From Planococcus ruber (GTDB taxonomy: Bacteria; Bacillota; Bacilli; Bacillales_A; Planococcaceae), in assembly GCF_022819085.1 (NCBI RefSeq), contig NZ_JALHAG010000009.1:62001-126000 (forward strand): a DNA stretch of 64,000 nt. Reading direction: 5' to 3'. The position numbers were made by a program, and so were the translations under genes. The notes beneath the pieces are model-generated. The model was given only the letters and a program-made list of their open reading frames with translations, did no database searches and was not told the origin of the DNA. Each line of letters starts with the position of its first letter. The stretch's first letter is position 1. Shown here piece by piece: positions 1 to 8,243 of this stretch.

Positions 1-665
1 GCGGCAAGCACGCCATCTATTGAACCGTAATTTTGGATCAGCTCCAAAGCGGTCTTCGGCCCGATTCCTTTAACTCCCGGATAGCCGTCGCTCGGGTCGC
101 CCATAAACGCTTTCACATCTGCAAACTGCACAGGTGAAATGCCGTATTCTTCTTTAAAGCGGTCTTCATTGTACACATCGTAAATATGGAAGCCTTTTTT
201 CATGAACGCAATTTTTACGGAAGGGTTCAGCAATTGAAGCATGTCTTTATCCCCTGTGATAATCGTGAAATTCGCTTCGCCTTCCCATTGCTTAGTGAAA
301 GAGCCGATAAAATCATCCGCTTCGATTCCAACTTCACCGTAGTTTTTCCAGCCCAATTGCTCCGATACCTTTTTCGCCAGATCGAATTGGTGCAGCATAT
401 CTTCCGGCGGTGCAGGCCGGTTTGCTTTATAGCCGTCGAACATTTCCGTGCGGAATGTCGTCGCCCCCATATCCCAACAGACAGCCAAATGCGTCGGTTT
501 CATCATGGTTTTTGCTGCCAGCACGTGGCGCGCAAATCCTTGGACTCCGTTTGTCGCAAGCCCTTCAGTTGTCCGGAAATACTGGCCCACAGCAGAAGTC
601 GCAAAGAACGAACGGAACAGTAGCGCCATTCCGTCTACTAATAAAACATGCGGTTTCTCATTCAT
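1..665 (-). CDS. ypcP: 5'-3' exonuclease (YpcP / flap-endonuclease type), 3' end cut off by the window
   Basis: Stand-alone homologue of the N-terminal 5'-3' exonuclease domain of DNA polymerase I, expected to remove RNA primers and 5' flaps. The reading frame starts at ATG 665 after a GAGGAA ribosome site and stays open to the window edge (221 codons visible, C-terminus missing). Metal-binding acidic motifs are in the usual order: LVDGMALLFRSFF near the start, a D in VCWDMGATTFRTEMFDGYK, GIEADDF, TGDKDMLQLL, and a helix-hairpin-helix region GDPSDGYPGVKGIGPKTA. No polymerase domain is attached in the visible part. A TATAAT-like box lies at 699-704 on the minus strand but has no good -35. Function comes from the family; truncation is only the window edge. 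Confidence 0.9.
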   Translation of the reverse strand, partial: MNEKPHVLLVDGMALLFRSFFATSAVGQYFRTTEGLATNGVQGFARHVLAAKTMMKPTHLAVCWDMGATTFRTEMFDGYKANRPAPPEDMLHQFDLAKKVSEQLGWKNYGEVGIEADDFIGSFTKQWEGEANFTIITGDKDMLQLLNPSVKIAFMKKGFHIYDVYNEDRFKEEYGISPVQFADVKAFMGDPSDGYPGVKGIGPKTALELIQNYGSIDGVLA

Positions 666-715
666 CTTTATTCCTCACCTTCGTCAAACACTCTCTCCAT
701 TATACCGCTTCTCAT

Positions 716-743
716 GCAAAAAAACCGCCGAAGCGGCGGTTTT
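716..743 (-). terminator. Rho-independent terminator after the BCCT transporter
   Basis: A GC-rich hairpin (ACCGCCG / CGGCGGT arms, short GAAG-type loop) followed on the minus strand by seven Ts. It begins directly at the BCCT stop codon, so it ends that transcript before the exonuclease gene. Confidence 0.85.
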
Positions 744-2238
744 ATCGTTTGCGTTTAATGGCTTTGTATTCCAGATTGATTGACTTGTAGAAGGATCCCA
801 TCATCATCAGCATAATGAAGGAGAATGGGAATGCTGAAATGATCAGCGCCGTTTGAAGCGCATCCAGCCCCCCTGCCGATAACAGGATAACCGCAATCAA
901 TGATTGCGCAACTCCCCAAGTCAGTTTAACCGCATTTGCCGGATGCAATGACCCATTTGTCGATTGCATGCCGAGAACGAAAGTTGCTGAATCGGCGGAT
1001 GTGATAAAGAATGTCGTGACCAAAAGAATGGCGATAATGGATAAAATCACACCTAATGGCACTTCATTGAATACCCCAAACAGCGTTTCAGAAGTCAGCA
1101 ATCCGGTTAAGTCGACACCGCTGTTTTGAACATCAATTGCTGTTGAACCGAAAGCCGCAAACCAGATGAAACTTAGGAAAGTTGGAATCATCAAGACCCC
1201 AAATAGGAATTGGCGGATCGTCCGCCCTTTTGAAACGCGGGCGATAAAGATGCCGACAAATGGCGCCCACGAAATCCACCAAGCCCAATAGAAAATCGTC
1301 CAGCCGTCAATCCAAGCCCGGTTCTCTCCGTTTACCGGAGCCGAACGGAAACTCATTTGGATTAAGTTTTGGAAATAACCCCCAACACTTTCTGTGAACA
1401 TATTGAGGATCAATAAGGTCGGGCCTAGGATAAGGACCAAGACCAATAATGCGATTGCCAATACCATATTGGTATTCGACAAATACTTTATTCCCTTGCT
1501 TAATCCGCTCCAAGCTGAAATCATGAATAAGACCGTTACTACTGCAATGATGATCAATTGAACCGTGAAATTGTCTCCCGGAATGCCATCAAACAAAAAA
1601 GCCAATCCTTCATTGATTTGAATGGTTCCGAACCCGAGAGTGGTTGCTACACCTACAGCTGTAGCAAATACCGCGACGACATCAACCAAAATCCCCCATG
1701 GTCCATTCATCTTCTCGCCAAAAATCGGCTTTAACGTAGCTGAAATCAGACCTGGCTCTCCTTTACGGAATTGGAAATAAGCGAGCGGCAATGCCACTAC
1801 TGCATAAATGGCCCAGGCATGAATGCCCCAGTGGAAGAACGTGAAGCGCATCGATTCTTTGAACGCTTCCGCTGTTCCTGGCTCAGCGGTGGCCGGGTCG
1901 ATTGCAAAGTGGGACAGCGGCTCAGCCGCTCCCCAGAATACAAGCCCAATGCCCATCCCAGCTGAGAATAACATCGCAATCCATGTGCCGAAAGAAAATT
2001 CCGGCTTGTCATTGTCTTTCCCCAATCGAATTTGCCCCATCGGACTGATGAGGAAAAATAGGCAGAACAGAACCATGACCGATACGATCAATAAATAATA
2101 CCACCCGAACGAAGTTGTCAGGAATCCTTCTATATTGCCTGTAACTTCTGCAAAATTATCTGGTGCAAAAGCGCCGTATCCGACTGCCAACAACACAAGG
2201 ACAATCGAAATCCAGAAAACATTGGTTACTTTCTTCAT
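742..2238 (-). CDS. BCCT-family sodium-coupled betaine/choline-type transporter (OpuD-like)
   Basis: Secondary transporter for compatible solutes (glycine betaine and relatives) with about 12 hydrophobic segments over 498 residues, acting in the cytoplasmic membrane during osmotic stress. The glycine-rich [14 protein letters not shown] segment and the tryptophan-rich [18 protein letters not shown] signature are diagnostic of the family; the GMGIG form is the one seen in sodium-coupled betaine carriers rather than CaiT-type exchangers. The start ATG 2238 is chosen because GGGAGGT lies just upstream; a longer frame to 2289 has no ribosome site and would cover the promoter. Exact substrate is not determined by sequence. 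Confidence 0.9.
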   Translation of the reverse strand: MKKVTNVFWISIVLVLLAVGYGAFAPDNFAEVTGNIEGFLTTSFGWYYLLIVSVMVLFCLFFLISPMGQIRLGKDNDKPEFSFGTWIAMLFSAGMGIGLVFWGAAEPLSHFAIDPATAEPGTAEAFKESMRFTFFHWGIHAWAIYAVVALPLAYFQFRKGEPGLISATLKPIFGEKMNGPWGILVDVVAVFATAVGVATTLGFGTIQINEGLAFLFDGIPGDNFTVQLIIIAVVTVLFMISAWSGLSKGIKYLSNTNMVLAIALLVLVLILGPTLLILNMFTESVGGYFQNLIQMSFRSAPVNGENRAWIDGWTIFYWAWWISWAPFVGIFIARVSKGRTIRQFLFGVLMIPTFLSFIWFAAFGSTAIDVQNSGVDLTGLLTSETLFGVFNEVPLGVILSIIAILLVTTFFITSADSATFVLGMQSTNGSLHPANAVKLTWGVAQSLIAVILLSAGGLDALQTALIISAFPFSFIMLMMMGSFYKSINLEYKAIKRKR

Positions 2239-2272
2239 ATAGTACCTCCCTGTTTTTTTATCACAATTGTTC

Positions 2273-2301
2273 ATGTTACGGAAGTTCAAAGCCTATGTCA
2301 A
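2273..2301 (-). promoter_or_regulatory. SigA-type promoter of the BCCT gene
   Basis: Consensus -35 TTGACA (2296-2301), 17-base spacer, -10 TAACAT (2273-2278) on the minus strand, about 35 bases before the start codon. Confidence 0.7.
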
Positions 2302-2396
2302 ATGACGTGCTATGTATAATAAAATCCGTCCATGAAGAACTATGTAATCCATACCCTGTTTTAAATTAAAATAAGCTAGCGGAAAATGGAAATAGA

Positions 2397-2430
2397 AAAA
2401 CACCGTTTTTCTTGAGAAAGACGGTGTTTT
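2397..2430 (-). terminator. Terminator after the HAD phosphatase gene
   Basis: Inverted repeat AAAACACCGT / ACGGTGTTTT with inner complementary A/T runs, followed by T-rich sequence on the minus strand. It lies 32 bases past the HAD stop and probably ends the sigma/anti-sigma transcript. Confidence 0.75.
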
Positions 2431-2461
2431 AGCAATTAGTTGTTCCAGGAGAGAACAACTG

Positions 2462-3145
2462 TTAGACTTTGATATTCATAGCATGATTTCTTCCAATTGC
2501 CGGAAGAAGCCCTTTGATTTCCTGAAGGTCTTCAATGATAAAATCCGCTTCTCTCAGTTCCGATTCCTGTGCAAAATCAAAACGGCAGCCGATAGCTGTT
2601 AATCCATTTGCTTTTGCGGCTTGGATGTCAGAAAGCCGGTCGCCGATAACTGTACCTTCCAAAAGAGAATATTTTTCAACAATCGATTTTACGAGATCCC
2701 TTTTATCCAAGGTCGGGATTTGTTCAATGCTGAAGGTTTCAGTCACCCATTGATCCAATCCATAAAAATCCACGATCGCTTTGAGATATTCGGTCTGCCC
2801 GTTGCTCGCAATAAAAATTGGATTGCCCCCATCCTTCAAGTAGCCGAATAATTTCTCGGCATTCGGATAAAGAGCGCCTTTGCCGTTTTGGATATTCCAA
2901 ATCAAGCGTGCGTGGAAATACGCATTCGTTTCCTCACGGACCATTTGGGTATGTTCCGGCAATAAGGTTTCCCACACTTTCGGCAGCGGCACCCCCATGA
3001 TGGCCCGGTACTGTCCGATCGGCGTTGCTGCATCCCATAACCCTTTGCTTCTCAAATGCGAAAACGCATCTTCGAGCGCCGCTTCCAAAATTCGGTCCGT
3101 TTGAAAAAGAGTTCCGTCCATATCAAAAATACATGCGTGTTTCAT
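2462..3145 (-). CDS. HAD-superfamily hydrolase (phosphoglycolate-phosphatase-like)
   Basis: A 227-residue haloacid-dehalogenase-type phosphatase. Motif I is FDMDGTLFQTD near residue 9 (nucleophile and acid/base aspartates), motif II is the S of FIASNGQTEY, motif III the lysine region KRDLVKSI, and motif IV GDRLSDIQAAKANG binds Mg. A helical cap lies between motifs I and II. AAGGAGAA precedes ATG 3145. Last gene of a four-gene run behind an ECF sigma factor, spaced 22 bases from its neighbour. Natural substrate unknown. Confidence 0.85.
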   Translation of the reverse strand: MKHACIFDMDGTLFQTDRILEAALEDAFSHLRSKGLWDAATPIGQYRAIMGVPLPKVWETLLPEHTQMVREETNAYFHARLIWNIQNGKGALYPNAEKLFGYLKDGGNPIFIASNGQTEYLKAIVDFYGLDQWVTETFSIEQIPTLDKRDLVKSIVEKYSLLEGTVIGDRLSDIQAAKANGLTAIGCRFDFAQESELREADFIIEDLQEIKGLLPAIGRNHAMNIKV

Positions 3146-3167
3146 CCAATTCTCCTTTAGTCCCCGT

Positions 3168-3986
3168 TTAATTAGAAAGACGCGCTTTCGCCTCTAAAAG
3201 TTCTTCGATCTGCTGTTTTAAGTACCGCTTAAATTCATTTAAATTTTTTTCATTAAATGTCCCATTTGCTTCTGCATTTTCATACACATGAATGGCTTGA
3301 GAAATCATAGGCCGGTAAATTTCTGGGAAAAGACGATTCCCCTCAAGTCCCGCTTCTTTCTTTGAAGCAATCTTTTCTTCTTTCAAATACCAATAAACCC
3401 GGATCATGTTTAAAATGCAATACACCGGATCTTCCTGGATGCGCTGCAAGCATTCTTCAAAATCGCCTAATAACGAAGCCAGATAATCTTCTTTTGGCAC
3501 TTCCGGAAACACAAGCTCAATTCTTTTTCCGGACAGGCAAATTCCGCAATGGCGCATAATCATAACGTGTGCGGCTAGATCCGGATCTGTTCTTGCTTCT
3601 GAATTTAGATAGAGCTCTGAGTGCTCTGCCAGTTCTTGACCATACCGATCCCGCCAATATTCACTGAAATGAAATTCATACGGCGTTGGAAATTGCCAAG
3701 GTTTAAGCTGCTGAGCTGACAAGACACTGATTTCCACTGGATAAGGTTGCTTAGAGATGTCCAGGAAGTATCGTGCCAATTCCTTTTTGGAGCAGGCAGA
3801 TAGGGATTTTGGGACCACTACAATTAAATCGATATCGCTTCTCTTCGGGTTAAATCCGCCGAGAGCAAGAGATCCATGAACATAGATTCCGGTAATTTCA
3901 TCTTTTAACATCGACTCTAATCCGGTTTTCACTCGCTTTAAATAGCACTTCATTTCTGGTGATAAACGTCCAGGGTTCCCATTCAT
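3168..3986 (-). CDS. Nucleotidyltransferase-domain protein (AadA / DUF4111-like)
   Basis: A 272-residue protein with an N-terminal polymerase-beta-type nucleotidyltransferase fold: HGSLALGGFNPKRSDIDLIV near residues 38-57 supplies the GS and DxD metal-binding motif. The helical C-terminal half resembles aminoglycoside adenylyltransferases of the ANT(9)/AadA group. The family transfers AMP to aminoglycosides, but many chromosomal members have no shown resistance role. It follows the anti-sigma gene by only 3 bases, so it is probably co-transcribed with the ECF system. Substrate is inferred, not visible. Confidence 0.7.
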   Translation of the reverse strand: MNGNPGRLSPEMKCYLKRVKTGLESMLKDEITGIYVHGSLALGGFNPKRSDIDLIVVVPKSLSACSKKELARYFLDISKQPYPVEISVLSAQQLKPWQFPTPYEFHFSEYWRDRYGQELAEHSELYLNSEARTDPDLAAHVMIMRHCGICLSGKRIELVFPEVPKEDYLASLLGDFEECLQRIQEDPVYCILNMIRVYWYLKEEKIASKKEAGLEGNRLFPEIYRPMISQAIHVYENAEANGTFNEKNLNEFKRYLKQQIEELLEAKARLSN

Positions 3987-3989
3987 AAA

Positions 3990-4994
3990 CTATTCCTCAC
4001 TCCAGTTCCATAATTCGACTTCGCCTAATTGTTCACCCCGAACCCATTCCTCATCCTGCAGCTTCAATAATTCTTTCACAGGTCCAGTTACAACAGCACC
4101 ATAGACGGTAAATCCGTTTACTTTTATATAGTCATAGCGAGTTTTAAAATGGCTAAGCCCAAGATAAAACTCAAGATAATTGGTGGATTTGTCCGAAATC
4201 AGTTTTTCCATATTATCGAGCATCGCAACTTTACTTTCTTCGATTGATGATGCGTCCAGTTCAAACGCCATCGTACTCGACAAATAATCTTCGGCCATCG
4301 TCCGGGCAGGCGGCAGTCCGATACCATCATATACAGTTACTTCTGTCGCACTGCCACCGGAACTTCCCGGACTGAAATCCGTGTATTCTCCGGTATGCAG
4401 CTGCATCCAGAGAATGTCCAAATCGTAAGGTTCCAGGCTTTCAATCAATTCTTCTGGCTCCATGAAGCGATCCGTCGAGAATGCCAATTCTCCGACAATC
4501 CCTTCATGCAGCATGTCTAAAGTCTTCCATACGTCTGGCTCAGGATTCGCCTCTAGTTTGTCTCCAGTTCTTGGGTCTTCCGGATAAAAGAAAGGGAAAA
4601 AGTTAAGCTGATCCTTTCCAGGGGTTTGGTACTCAATATACGAGTTGGTGTCGCTTAAACGCTTGACGGCTTTTGCTTCCCCGATAACCAGGTCTTCTTT
4701 CCCCACTTTTTTGACAATCGGGTACGTGACTTCTGTTGTTCCGAAAAAAGAAATTCCATCTGCTTTGTAGTCAAATGTTCCTCTAACATTCGGTGTCTTC
4801 CATTCCAAAGCCAGCTTCGTGTTAAAATCATTTTCTTCGGCAAAGTGAAAACGATCCGAAAACACATTCAACAAAATCGTATAAATCCCATACACCAGCA
4901 TGCACAAGACAAAAATCCGCAAAATCCGGATCGTCAATGTGAAGCGCGATTTTTTCAATATTTTCTTTTCCAATTCTTTATTCCATTCGCTCAT
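3990..4994 (-). CDS. Membrane anti-sigma factor (Sigma_reg_N / Sigma_reg_C type)
   Basis: A 334-residue protein with a short charged cytoplasmic N-terminus (SEWNKELEKKILKKS), one transmembrane helix at about residues 20-45, and a large extracytoplasmic part. The layout matches the Bacillales anti-sigma factors with a 'sigma factor regulator' N- and C-terminal domain. Its start codon lies inside the last codons of the upstream ECF sigma gene (17-base overlap), typical of a translationally coupled sigma/anti-sigma pair. It should hold the sigma factor at the membrane until a signal is sensed. The signal is unknown. Confidence 0.75.
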   Translation of the reverse strand: MSEWNKELEKKILKKSRFTLTIRILRIFVLCMLVYGIYTILLNVFSDRFHFAEENDFNTKLALEWKTPNVRGTFDYKADGISFFGTTEVTYPIVKKVGKEDLVIGEAKAVKRLSDTNSYIEYQTPGKDQLNFFPFFYPEDPRTGDKLEANPEPDVWKTLDMLHEGIVGELAFSTDRFMEPEELIESLEPYDLDILWMQLHTGEYTDFSPGSSGGSATEVTVYDGIGLPPARTMAEDYLSSTMAFELDASSIEESKVAMLDNMEKLISDKSTNYLEFYLGLSHFKTRYDYIKVNGFTVYGAVVTGPVKELLKLQDEEWVRGEQLGEVELWNWSEE

Positions 4995-5508
4995 CCTGCC
5001 ACCCTCTCTTTTTTCCGATTGCCTCCAACTTTTTCCGTGCCCGGTACAAATTGACCTTTACTTGGCCTTCCGACAGATCCATCGCTTCCTGGATCTCGGC
5101 GTATGTAAATTGTTCAACTTCCCGCAAATACAGAATCGTCCGGTAATGCTCCGGCAAAAAGCTCAACAATTCGTTTAAATCGCCCGCCGATTCTTGTGCT
5201 AAAACAGATTCTTCTGGCAATCCGTAAGGGCTGATCATTTCTTCGTTTGAATAAAACAAGTTCAGGAACGGAATCGCTTGTCTGCGTTTCCGTTTCCGCC
5301 ATTCGTCAATGTAAATATTCCTCGCCACTTTGAACAGCCAGGCGCGTGCTTCTTCCCCCTCATAAGTATGGAGGGAAATTGTCGCGCGAACGAACGTCTC
5401 CTGTGTCAGGTCCTCAGCTAAATGAGACGAACCGGACATTTTCCATAAAAAATAATAAAGGGGCTTTGAATAGTTTTCATAAAGAGTTTCCAACTGCTGC
5501 TTTTTCAT
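4978..5508 (-). CDS. ECF-type RNA polymerase sigma factor
   Basis: About 176 residues with sigma region 2 (YENYSKPLYYFLWKMSG, then DLTQETFVRA and ARAWLFKVARNIYIDEWRK) and region 4 (LPEHYRTILYLREVEQFTY, DLSEGQVKVNLYRARKKLE, the -35-binding helix-turn-helix). The start at 5508 follows GGGGGAG; a longer frame to 5541 would run into the promoter-like region. Its stop overlaps the anti-sigma start. A TGTAAC-N16-CGTGTT motif upstream suggests it activates its own transcription. Confidence 0.9.
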   Translation of the reverse strand: MKKQQLETLYENYSKPLYYFLWKMSGSSHLAEDLTQETFVRATISLHTYEGEEARAWLFKVARNIYIDEWRKRKRRQAIPFLNLFYSNEEMISPYGLPEESVLAQESAGDLNELLSFLPEHYRTILYLREVEQFTYAEIQEAMDLSEGQVKVNLYRARKKLEAIGKKRGWQDERME

Positions 5509-5536
5509 TCGCTCCCCCTTTATCTTTTCTCTATGT

Positions 5537-5564
5537 AACACGTCTTGCTTTCTATATTGTTACA
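5537..5564 (-). promoter_or_regulatory. Candidate ECF-sigma autoregulatory promoter
   Basis: TGTAAC (5559-5564), 16-base spacer, CGTGTT (5537-5542) on the minus strand, 29 bases before the sigma start. This is the spacing and near-consensus of Bacillus ECF promoters (TGAAAC-N16-CGTC). Recognition by this particular sigma factor is inferred. Confidence 0.5.
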
Positions 5565-5582
5565 GTTTTACTAAAAGAAATG

Positions 5583-5620
5583 TAAAAAAAGAAGAGAAAC
5601 TTAATTTCCGTTTCTCTTCC
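5583..5620 (-). terminator. Terminator after the Nudix pair
   Basis: GAAGAGAAAC / GTTTCTCTTC perfect 10-base arms (5591-5600, 5610-5619) followed by seven Ts on the minus strand. It overlaps the stop codon of the first Nudix gene and separates the accessory run from the ECF module. Confidence 0.8.
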
Positions 5621-6002
5621 TCCCTTTTTGTATGCTGTTAGACATGCTCCTCGGTTTCACGTCTAAGTGAACCAGCTCATTCAGCTCCACCCATACTGGC
5701 TCATAGGTTCCTCTTTGTGGATCACTAAACTCTTCGCCGCTGCCTATACCAAATTCCCCTTCCAGAATGATTGCCTGGAAGAAATACTGGGTGCCGTTAA
5801 ATGCCACTTCGGCCAAGCATTCCTGGATTTCGACTTTTACGCCAAGTTCTTCCCACGCTTCCCGTTTCGCTGCCGCTACCGGAGTTTCTCCGGGTTCGAT
5901 GCCGCCGCCCGGAAAGACGTAGTAGATTGAATCGGTCCGCGCGCGTTTGATTAATGCGACCCGATTGTTTTGAATGATGACCACTGCACTCCGGTCTCTC
6001 AT
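5601..6002 (-). CDS. Nudix hydrolase (MutT-like)
   Basis: A 133-residue Nudix protein. The Nudix box GX5EX7REUXEEXGU is seen as GGGIEPGETPVAAAKREAWEELGV at about residues 32-55 (glycines, REAWEE acid residues present). The family cleaves nucleoside diphosphates linked to another moiety. It abuts the stop codon of a second Nudix gene with no gap, so the two are co-translated. Substrate unknown. Confidence 0.85.
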   Translation of the reverse strand: MRDRSAVVIIQNNRVALIKRARTDSIYYVFPGGGIEPGETPVAAAKREAWEELGVKVEIQECLAEVAFNGTQYFFQAIILEGEFGIGSGEEFSDPQRGTYEPVWVELNELVHLDVKPRSMSNSIQKGRKRNGN

Positions 6003-6416
6003 TTAAACTTCTTCCCCTACCGATTTTTGAACAAGCGACACAAGCATCTCCACGTCTTCCGGATAATTATGGACCAATCCGCTGATTTCTTCAGCTGTTT
6101 TCCACCCGATTTCTTCCACTTCTGCGTCAGGGTCCTGATACGAAATAAAACCCGCTATCTTTTCACAAAGAAAATAATGGGTCGTGACATCGTAATCTCC
6201 AATCTGCGTTCTTTTAACCGGCAACTCCTCATGGATAGCAACTTTATATCCTGTTTCTTCCCAAACTTCACGGATGCAAGCCTGTTCCGGTGTTTCGCCT
6301 TCTTCTAAACCGCCTGACGGAATGCTCCACGCATTCGTTTCTTTTGATTTGATCATCAGCAATCGCCCATTTTCCATCACTACTGCAGCGGCGCCCTTCC
6401 AGACAGTCAACGGCAT
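6003..6416 (-). CDS. Nudix hydrolase
   Basis: A 137-residue paralogue-like neighbour of the preceding Nudix gene. The box begins GGLEEGETPEQACIREVW and ends EETGY at about residues 36-58. A strong GGGAGGGGA ribosome site precedes ATG 6416. It is 14 bases from the upstream kinase gene, part of the same minus-strand run. Which nucleotide it hydrolyses cannot be told. Confidence 0.85.
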   Translation of the reverse strand: MPLTVWKGAAAVVMENGRLLMIKSKETNAWSIPSGGLEEGETPEQACIREVWEETGYKVAIHEELPVKRTQIGDYDVTTHYFLCEKIAGFISYQDPDAEVEEIGWKTAEEISGLVHNYPEDVEMLVSLVQKSVGEEV

Positions 6417-6430
6417 GATCGTCCCCTCCC

Positions 6431-6991
6431 TTATAAAGAAAATTGCCTTTTGATTAAAGCCGCTGTTTCTTGTGCACTCAAAGCGGTATTATTGATCTTC
6501 AGATAATTCGCTTCCGTGATTTCCCCTTCGACAGAATTCACCCGGTTATGCTGCATCGTATGGAGCAGATGCTGTTCGGACTGTTCAATATTGCGTTTGG
6601 TCGGCTTGTGTGCTAGCCGGTGCGCGGTTTTATTGCGGATGAGGCGCTCCTCGGTATCTGCTTCCAACTCCACAAAATAAATCTCGACGCCTTGCGATTT
6701 GAAAAGCGTGCACATCCACTCCACTTCGTCCCAGTCCTCCTGCTTGTCAAAATACCAGAGCTTCGTGAAAATCATTCCATACGCTTCGCTTCCCGCAAAG
6801 CTTTCGAAAATCTGCCGGCGAAATAGCGCGTTGAGCCGCCACATTTCCTCTGTGAATCCGTACAAAGGCTCCAACAAATCAATCGTCATATGGTTATGGA
6901 ATAACCTTAAATTTGTCAGTGCCGCGAGCTCTTGTCCAACTGTCATTTTCCCGACAGCTTGCGGACCGAATATGAAAATAAACTTTTTCAT
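6431..6991 (-). CDS. P-loop kinase-like ATPase
   Basis: A 186-residue single-domain P-loop protein. Walker A is GPQAVGKMTVG at residues 9-19; a lid-like arginine-rich segment RLIRNKTAHRLAHKPTKRN follows near residue 125. The size and layout fit small-molecule kinases of the shikimate/adenylate kinase superfamily. The phosphate acceptor is unknown. It sits in a run of similar phosphotransfer enzymes. Confidence 0.65.
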   Translation of the reverse strand: MKKFIFIFGPQAVGKMTVGQELAALTNLRLFHNHMTIDLLEPLYGFTEEMWRLNALFRRQIFESFAGSEAYGMIFTKLWYFDKQEDWDEVEWMCTLFKSQGVEIYFVELEADTEERLIRNKTAHRLAHKPTKRNIEQSEQHLLHTMQHNRVNSVEGEITEANYLKINNTALSAQETAALIKRQFSL

Positions 6992-7009
6992 CGTCTCGCC
7001 TCCATTTTT

Positions 7010-7645
7010 CTATAAACGTGCAGACCCTTTTAATAGAAGCGTACATTCCTCTATCGCTTTCTCCGCTGCTTCTTCTATGTATAACAGTATCTCATTCCAC
7101 GAATACACTTCCAGTTCTCTTACAAGCTCGTCTTTCGGATAGTTAAAGTCGCGAAGCGCCTCTTCTTTGAATTGGCGCAAGTCCCCCATATCGATCTTGT
7201 CTATAGGGCTCTCCAAAAGAGTAGCGTCCACTAAATTCTCAAGTAAATCGCTAGCGCCGTATTGTTCAAGCAACCGCCCATTCAACTTCCGGAAATCGCT
7301 GTGCCATCTATCCAATAAACTTGGGTCCTGGTCCACCCGTTTCTTCAAGTCGTTCTTGAAATAAATTCGTTTGAGCCAGACATCGTCCGCAATCAGATGA
7401 ATGAAATAGCCAAGTCCGAATGCCTCTTCCAAAGCTTGCAGGTGTTTTTCTTTGAAAGCGTGATAGTCCACAAATCGCGTGCCGTCATCTAAATCTCCTC
7501 CAAAGAAATGCGACGCGTCTTTTCGCGCACGTCCAAAAACGGCGTCTGGTGCAATGCCGCCTAATAAAACTTCTGGAGTATCACTCATTTCTAAACGTTT
7601 TGAAACTTTATCTGCAATAATCAAATGCATGATTCTTGAACCCAT
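7010..7645 (-). CDS. Zinc-dependent phospholipase C-like hydrolase
   Basis: A 211-residue protein resembling the cytoplasmic zinc-dependent PLC-domain family: conserved histidines and aspartates in MHLIIAD, GGIAPDAV, DASHFFGG, FVDYHAF and LGYFIHLIADDVW fit a multi-metal site. No signal peptide is visible, unlike secreted phospholipase C, so a role inside the cell is likely. Substrate unknown. Confidence 0.7.
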   Translation of the reverse strand: MGSRIMHLIIADKVSKRLEMSDTPEVLLGGIAPDAVFGRARKDASHFFGGDLDDGTRFVDYHAFKEKHLQALEEAFGLGYFIHLIADDVWLKRIYFKNDLKKRVDQDPSLLDRWHSDFRKLNGRLLEQYGASDLLENLVDATLLESPIDKIDMGDLRQFKEEALRDFNYPKDELVRELEVYSWNEILLYIEEAAEKAIEECTLLLKGSARL

Positions 7646-7666
7646 ACGGTTCCGCTCCTTCTTTTA

Positions 7667-8206
7667 TCAGCGAATCTTTAAAATTTCAGAAATGGCTTTA
7701 TTAAAGTCAAACTCGCTTTGTATGGTAAATAAATAATCAATGTCCTTTTCAGTCTCTGTTATCCCACAATCGTCCTTTTGCTGGGCCAGCACTTCTCTAA
7801 AAGATGAAACAGTCCGAAGAATGGCCGTATCTCGCCGGCTGGATTCGATCCGCTCTTTTAAAATTTCATCTGGAATGTCAAAGTTGACAACAACGGTTGT
7901 AAAACCATTTTCCCGGTAATACATTAAAAGCGCTGCCCTGCTTTTAGCATTTCGATTCGAATTGCACAAAATGAGATGGCAATCGGTTTGATTTACTGCG
8001 TAATCGACGATAGTCCGGGTCAAGGCAAATTTGATTTCATTCGGTCCTATTTCAGGAATCAATGCGGGATAATAATTTAGAAGAATTTCTGCATGATTGT
8101 CTTGGTCGACAATAATCGAATTGGCCAACCTTTTTTCAAGATACTTCGCAAATGTCGATTTTCCGCTATGTGTTTTGCCGACAGTGATGATGGCTAATCT
8201 ATTCAT
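7667..8206 (-). CDS. P-loop NTPase / kinase-like protein
   Basis: A 179-residue protein with Walker A VGKTHSGKSTFAKYLE at residues 9-24, a Walker-B-like HLILCNSNRNAKSR segment (residues 79-92), and a lid-like ERIESSRRDTAILR. It resembles AAA_33-type small kinases and is similar in design to the kinase at 6431-6991, though not a close copy. Acceptor unknown. Confidence 0.65.
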   Translation of the reverse strand: MNRLAIITVGKTHSGKSTFAKYLEKRLANSIIVDQDNHAEILLNYYPALIPEIGPNEIKFALTRTIVDYAVNQTDCHLILCNSNRNAKSRAALLMYYRENGFTTVVVNFDIPDEILKERIESSRRDTAILRTVSSFREVLAQQKDDCGITETEKDIDYLFTIQSEFDFNKAISEILKIR

Positions 8207-8243
8207 GACATAACTCCTGTCCTTCCGGCAATTTTCGAGTGAG

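Noticed and set aside
6431-8206. Zeta-toxin-like toxin-antitoxin modules
   Set aside because: Both P-loop proteins lack an adjacent small antitoxin gene and zeta-type substrate motifs; small-molecule kinases explain them better.
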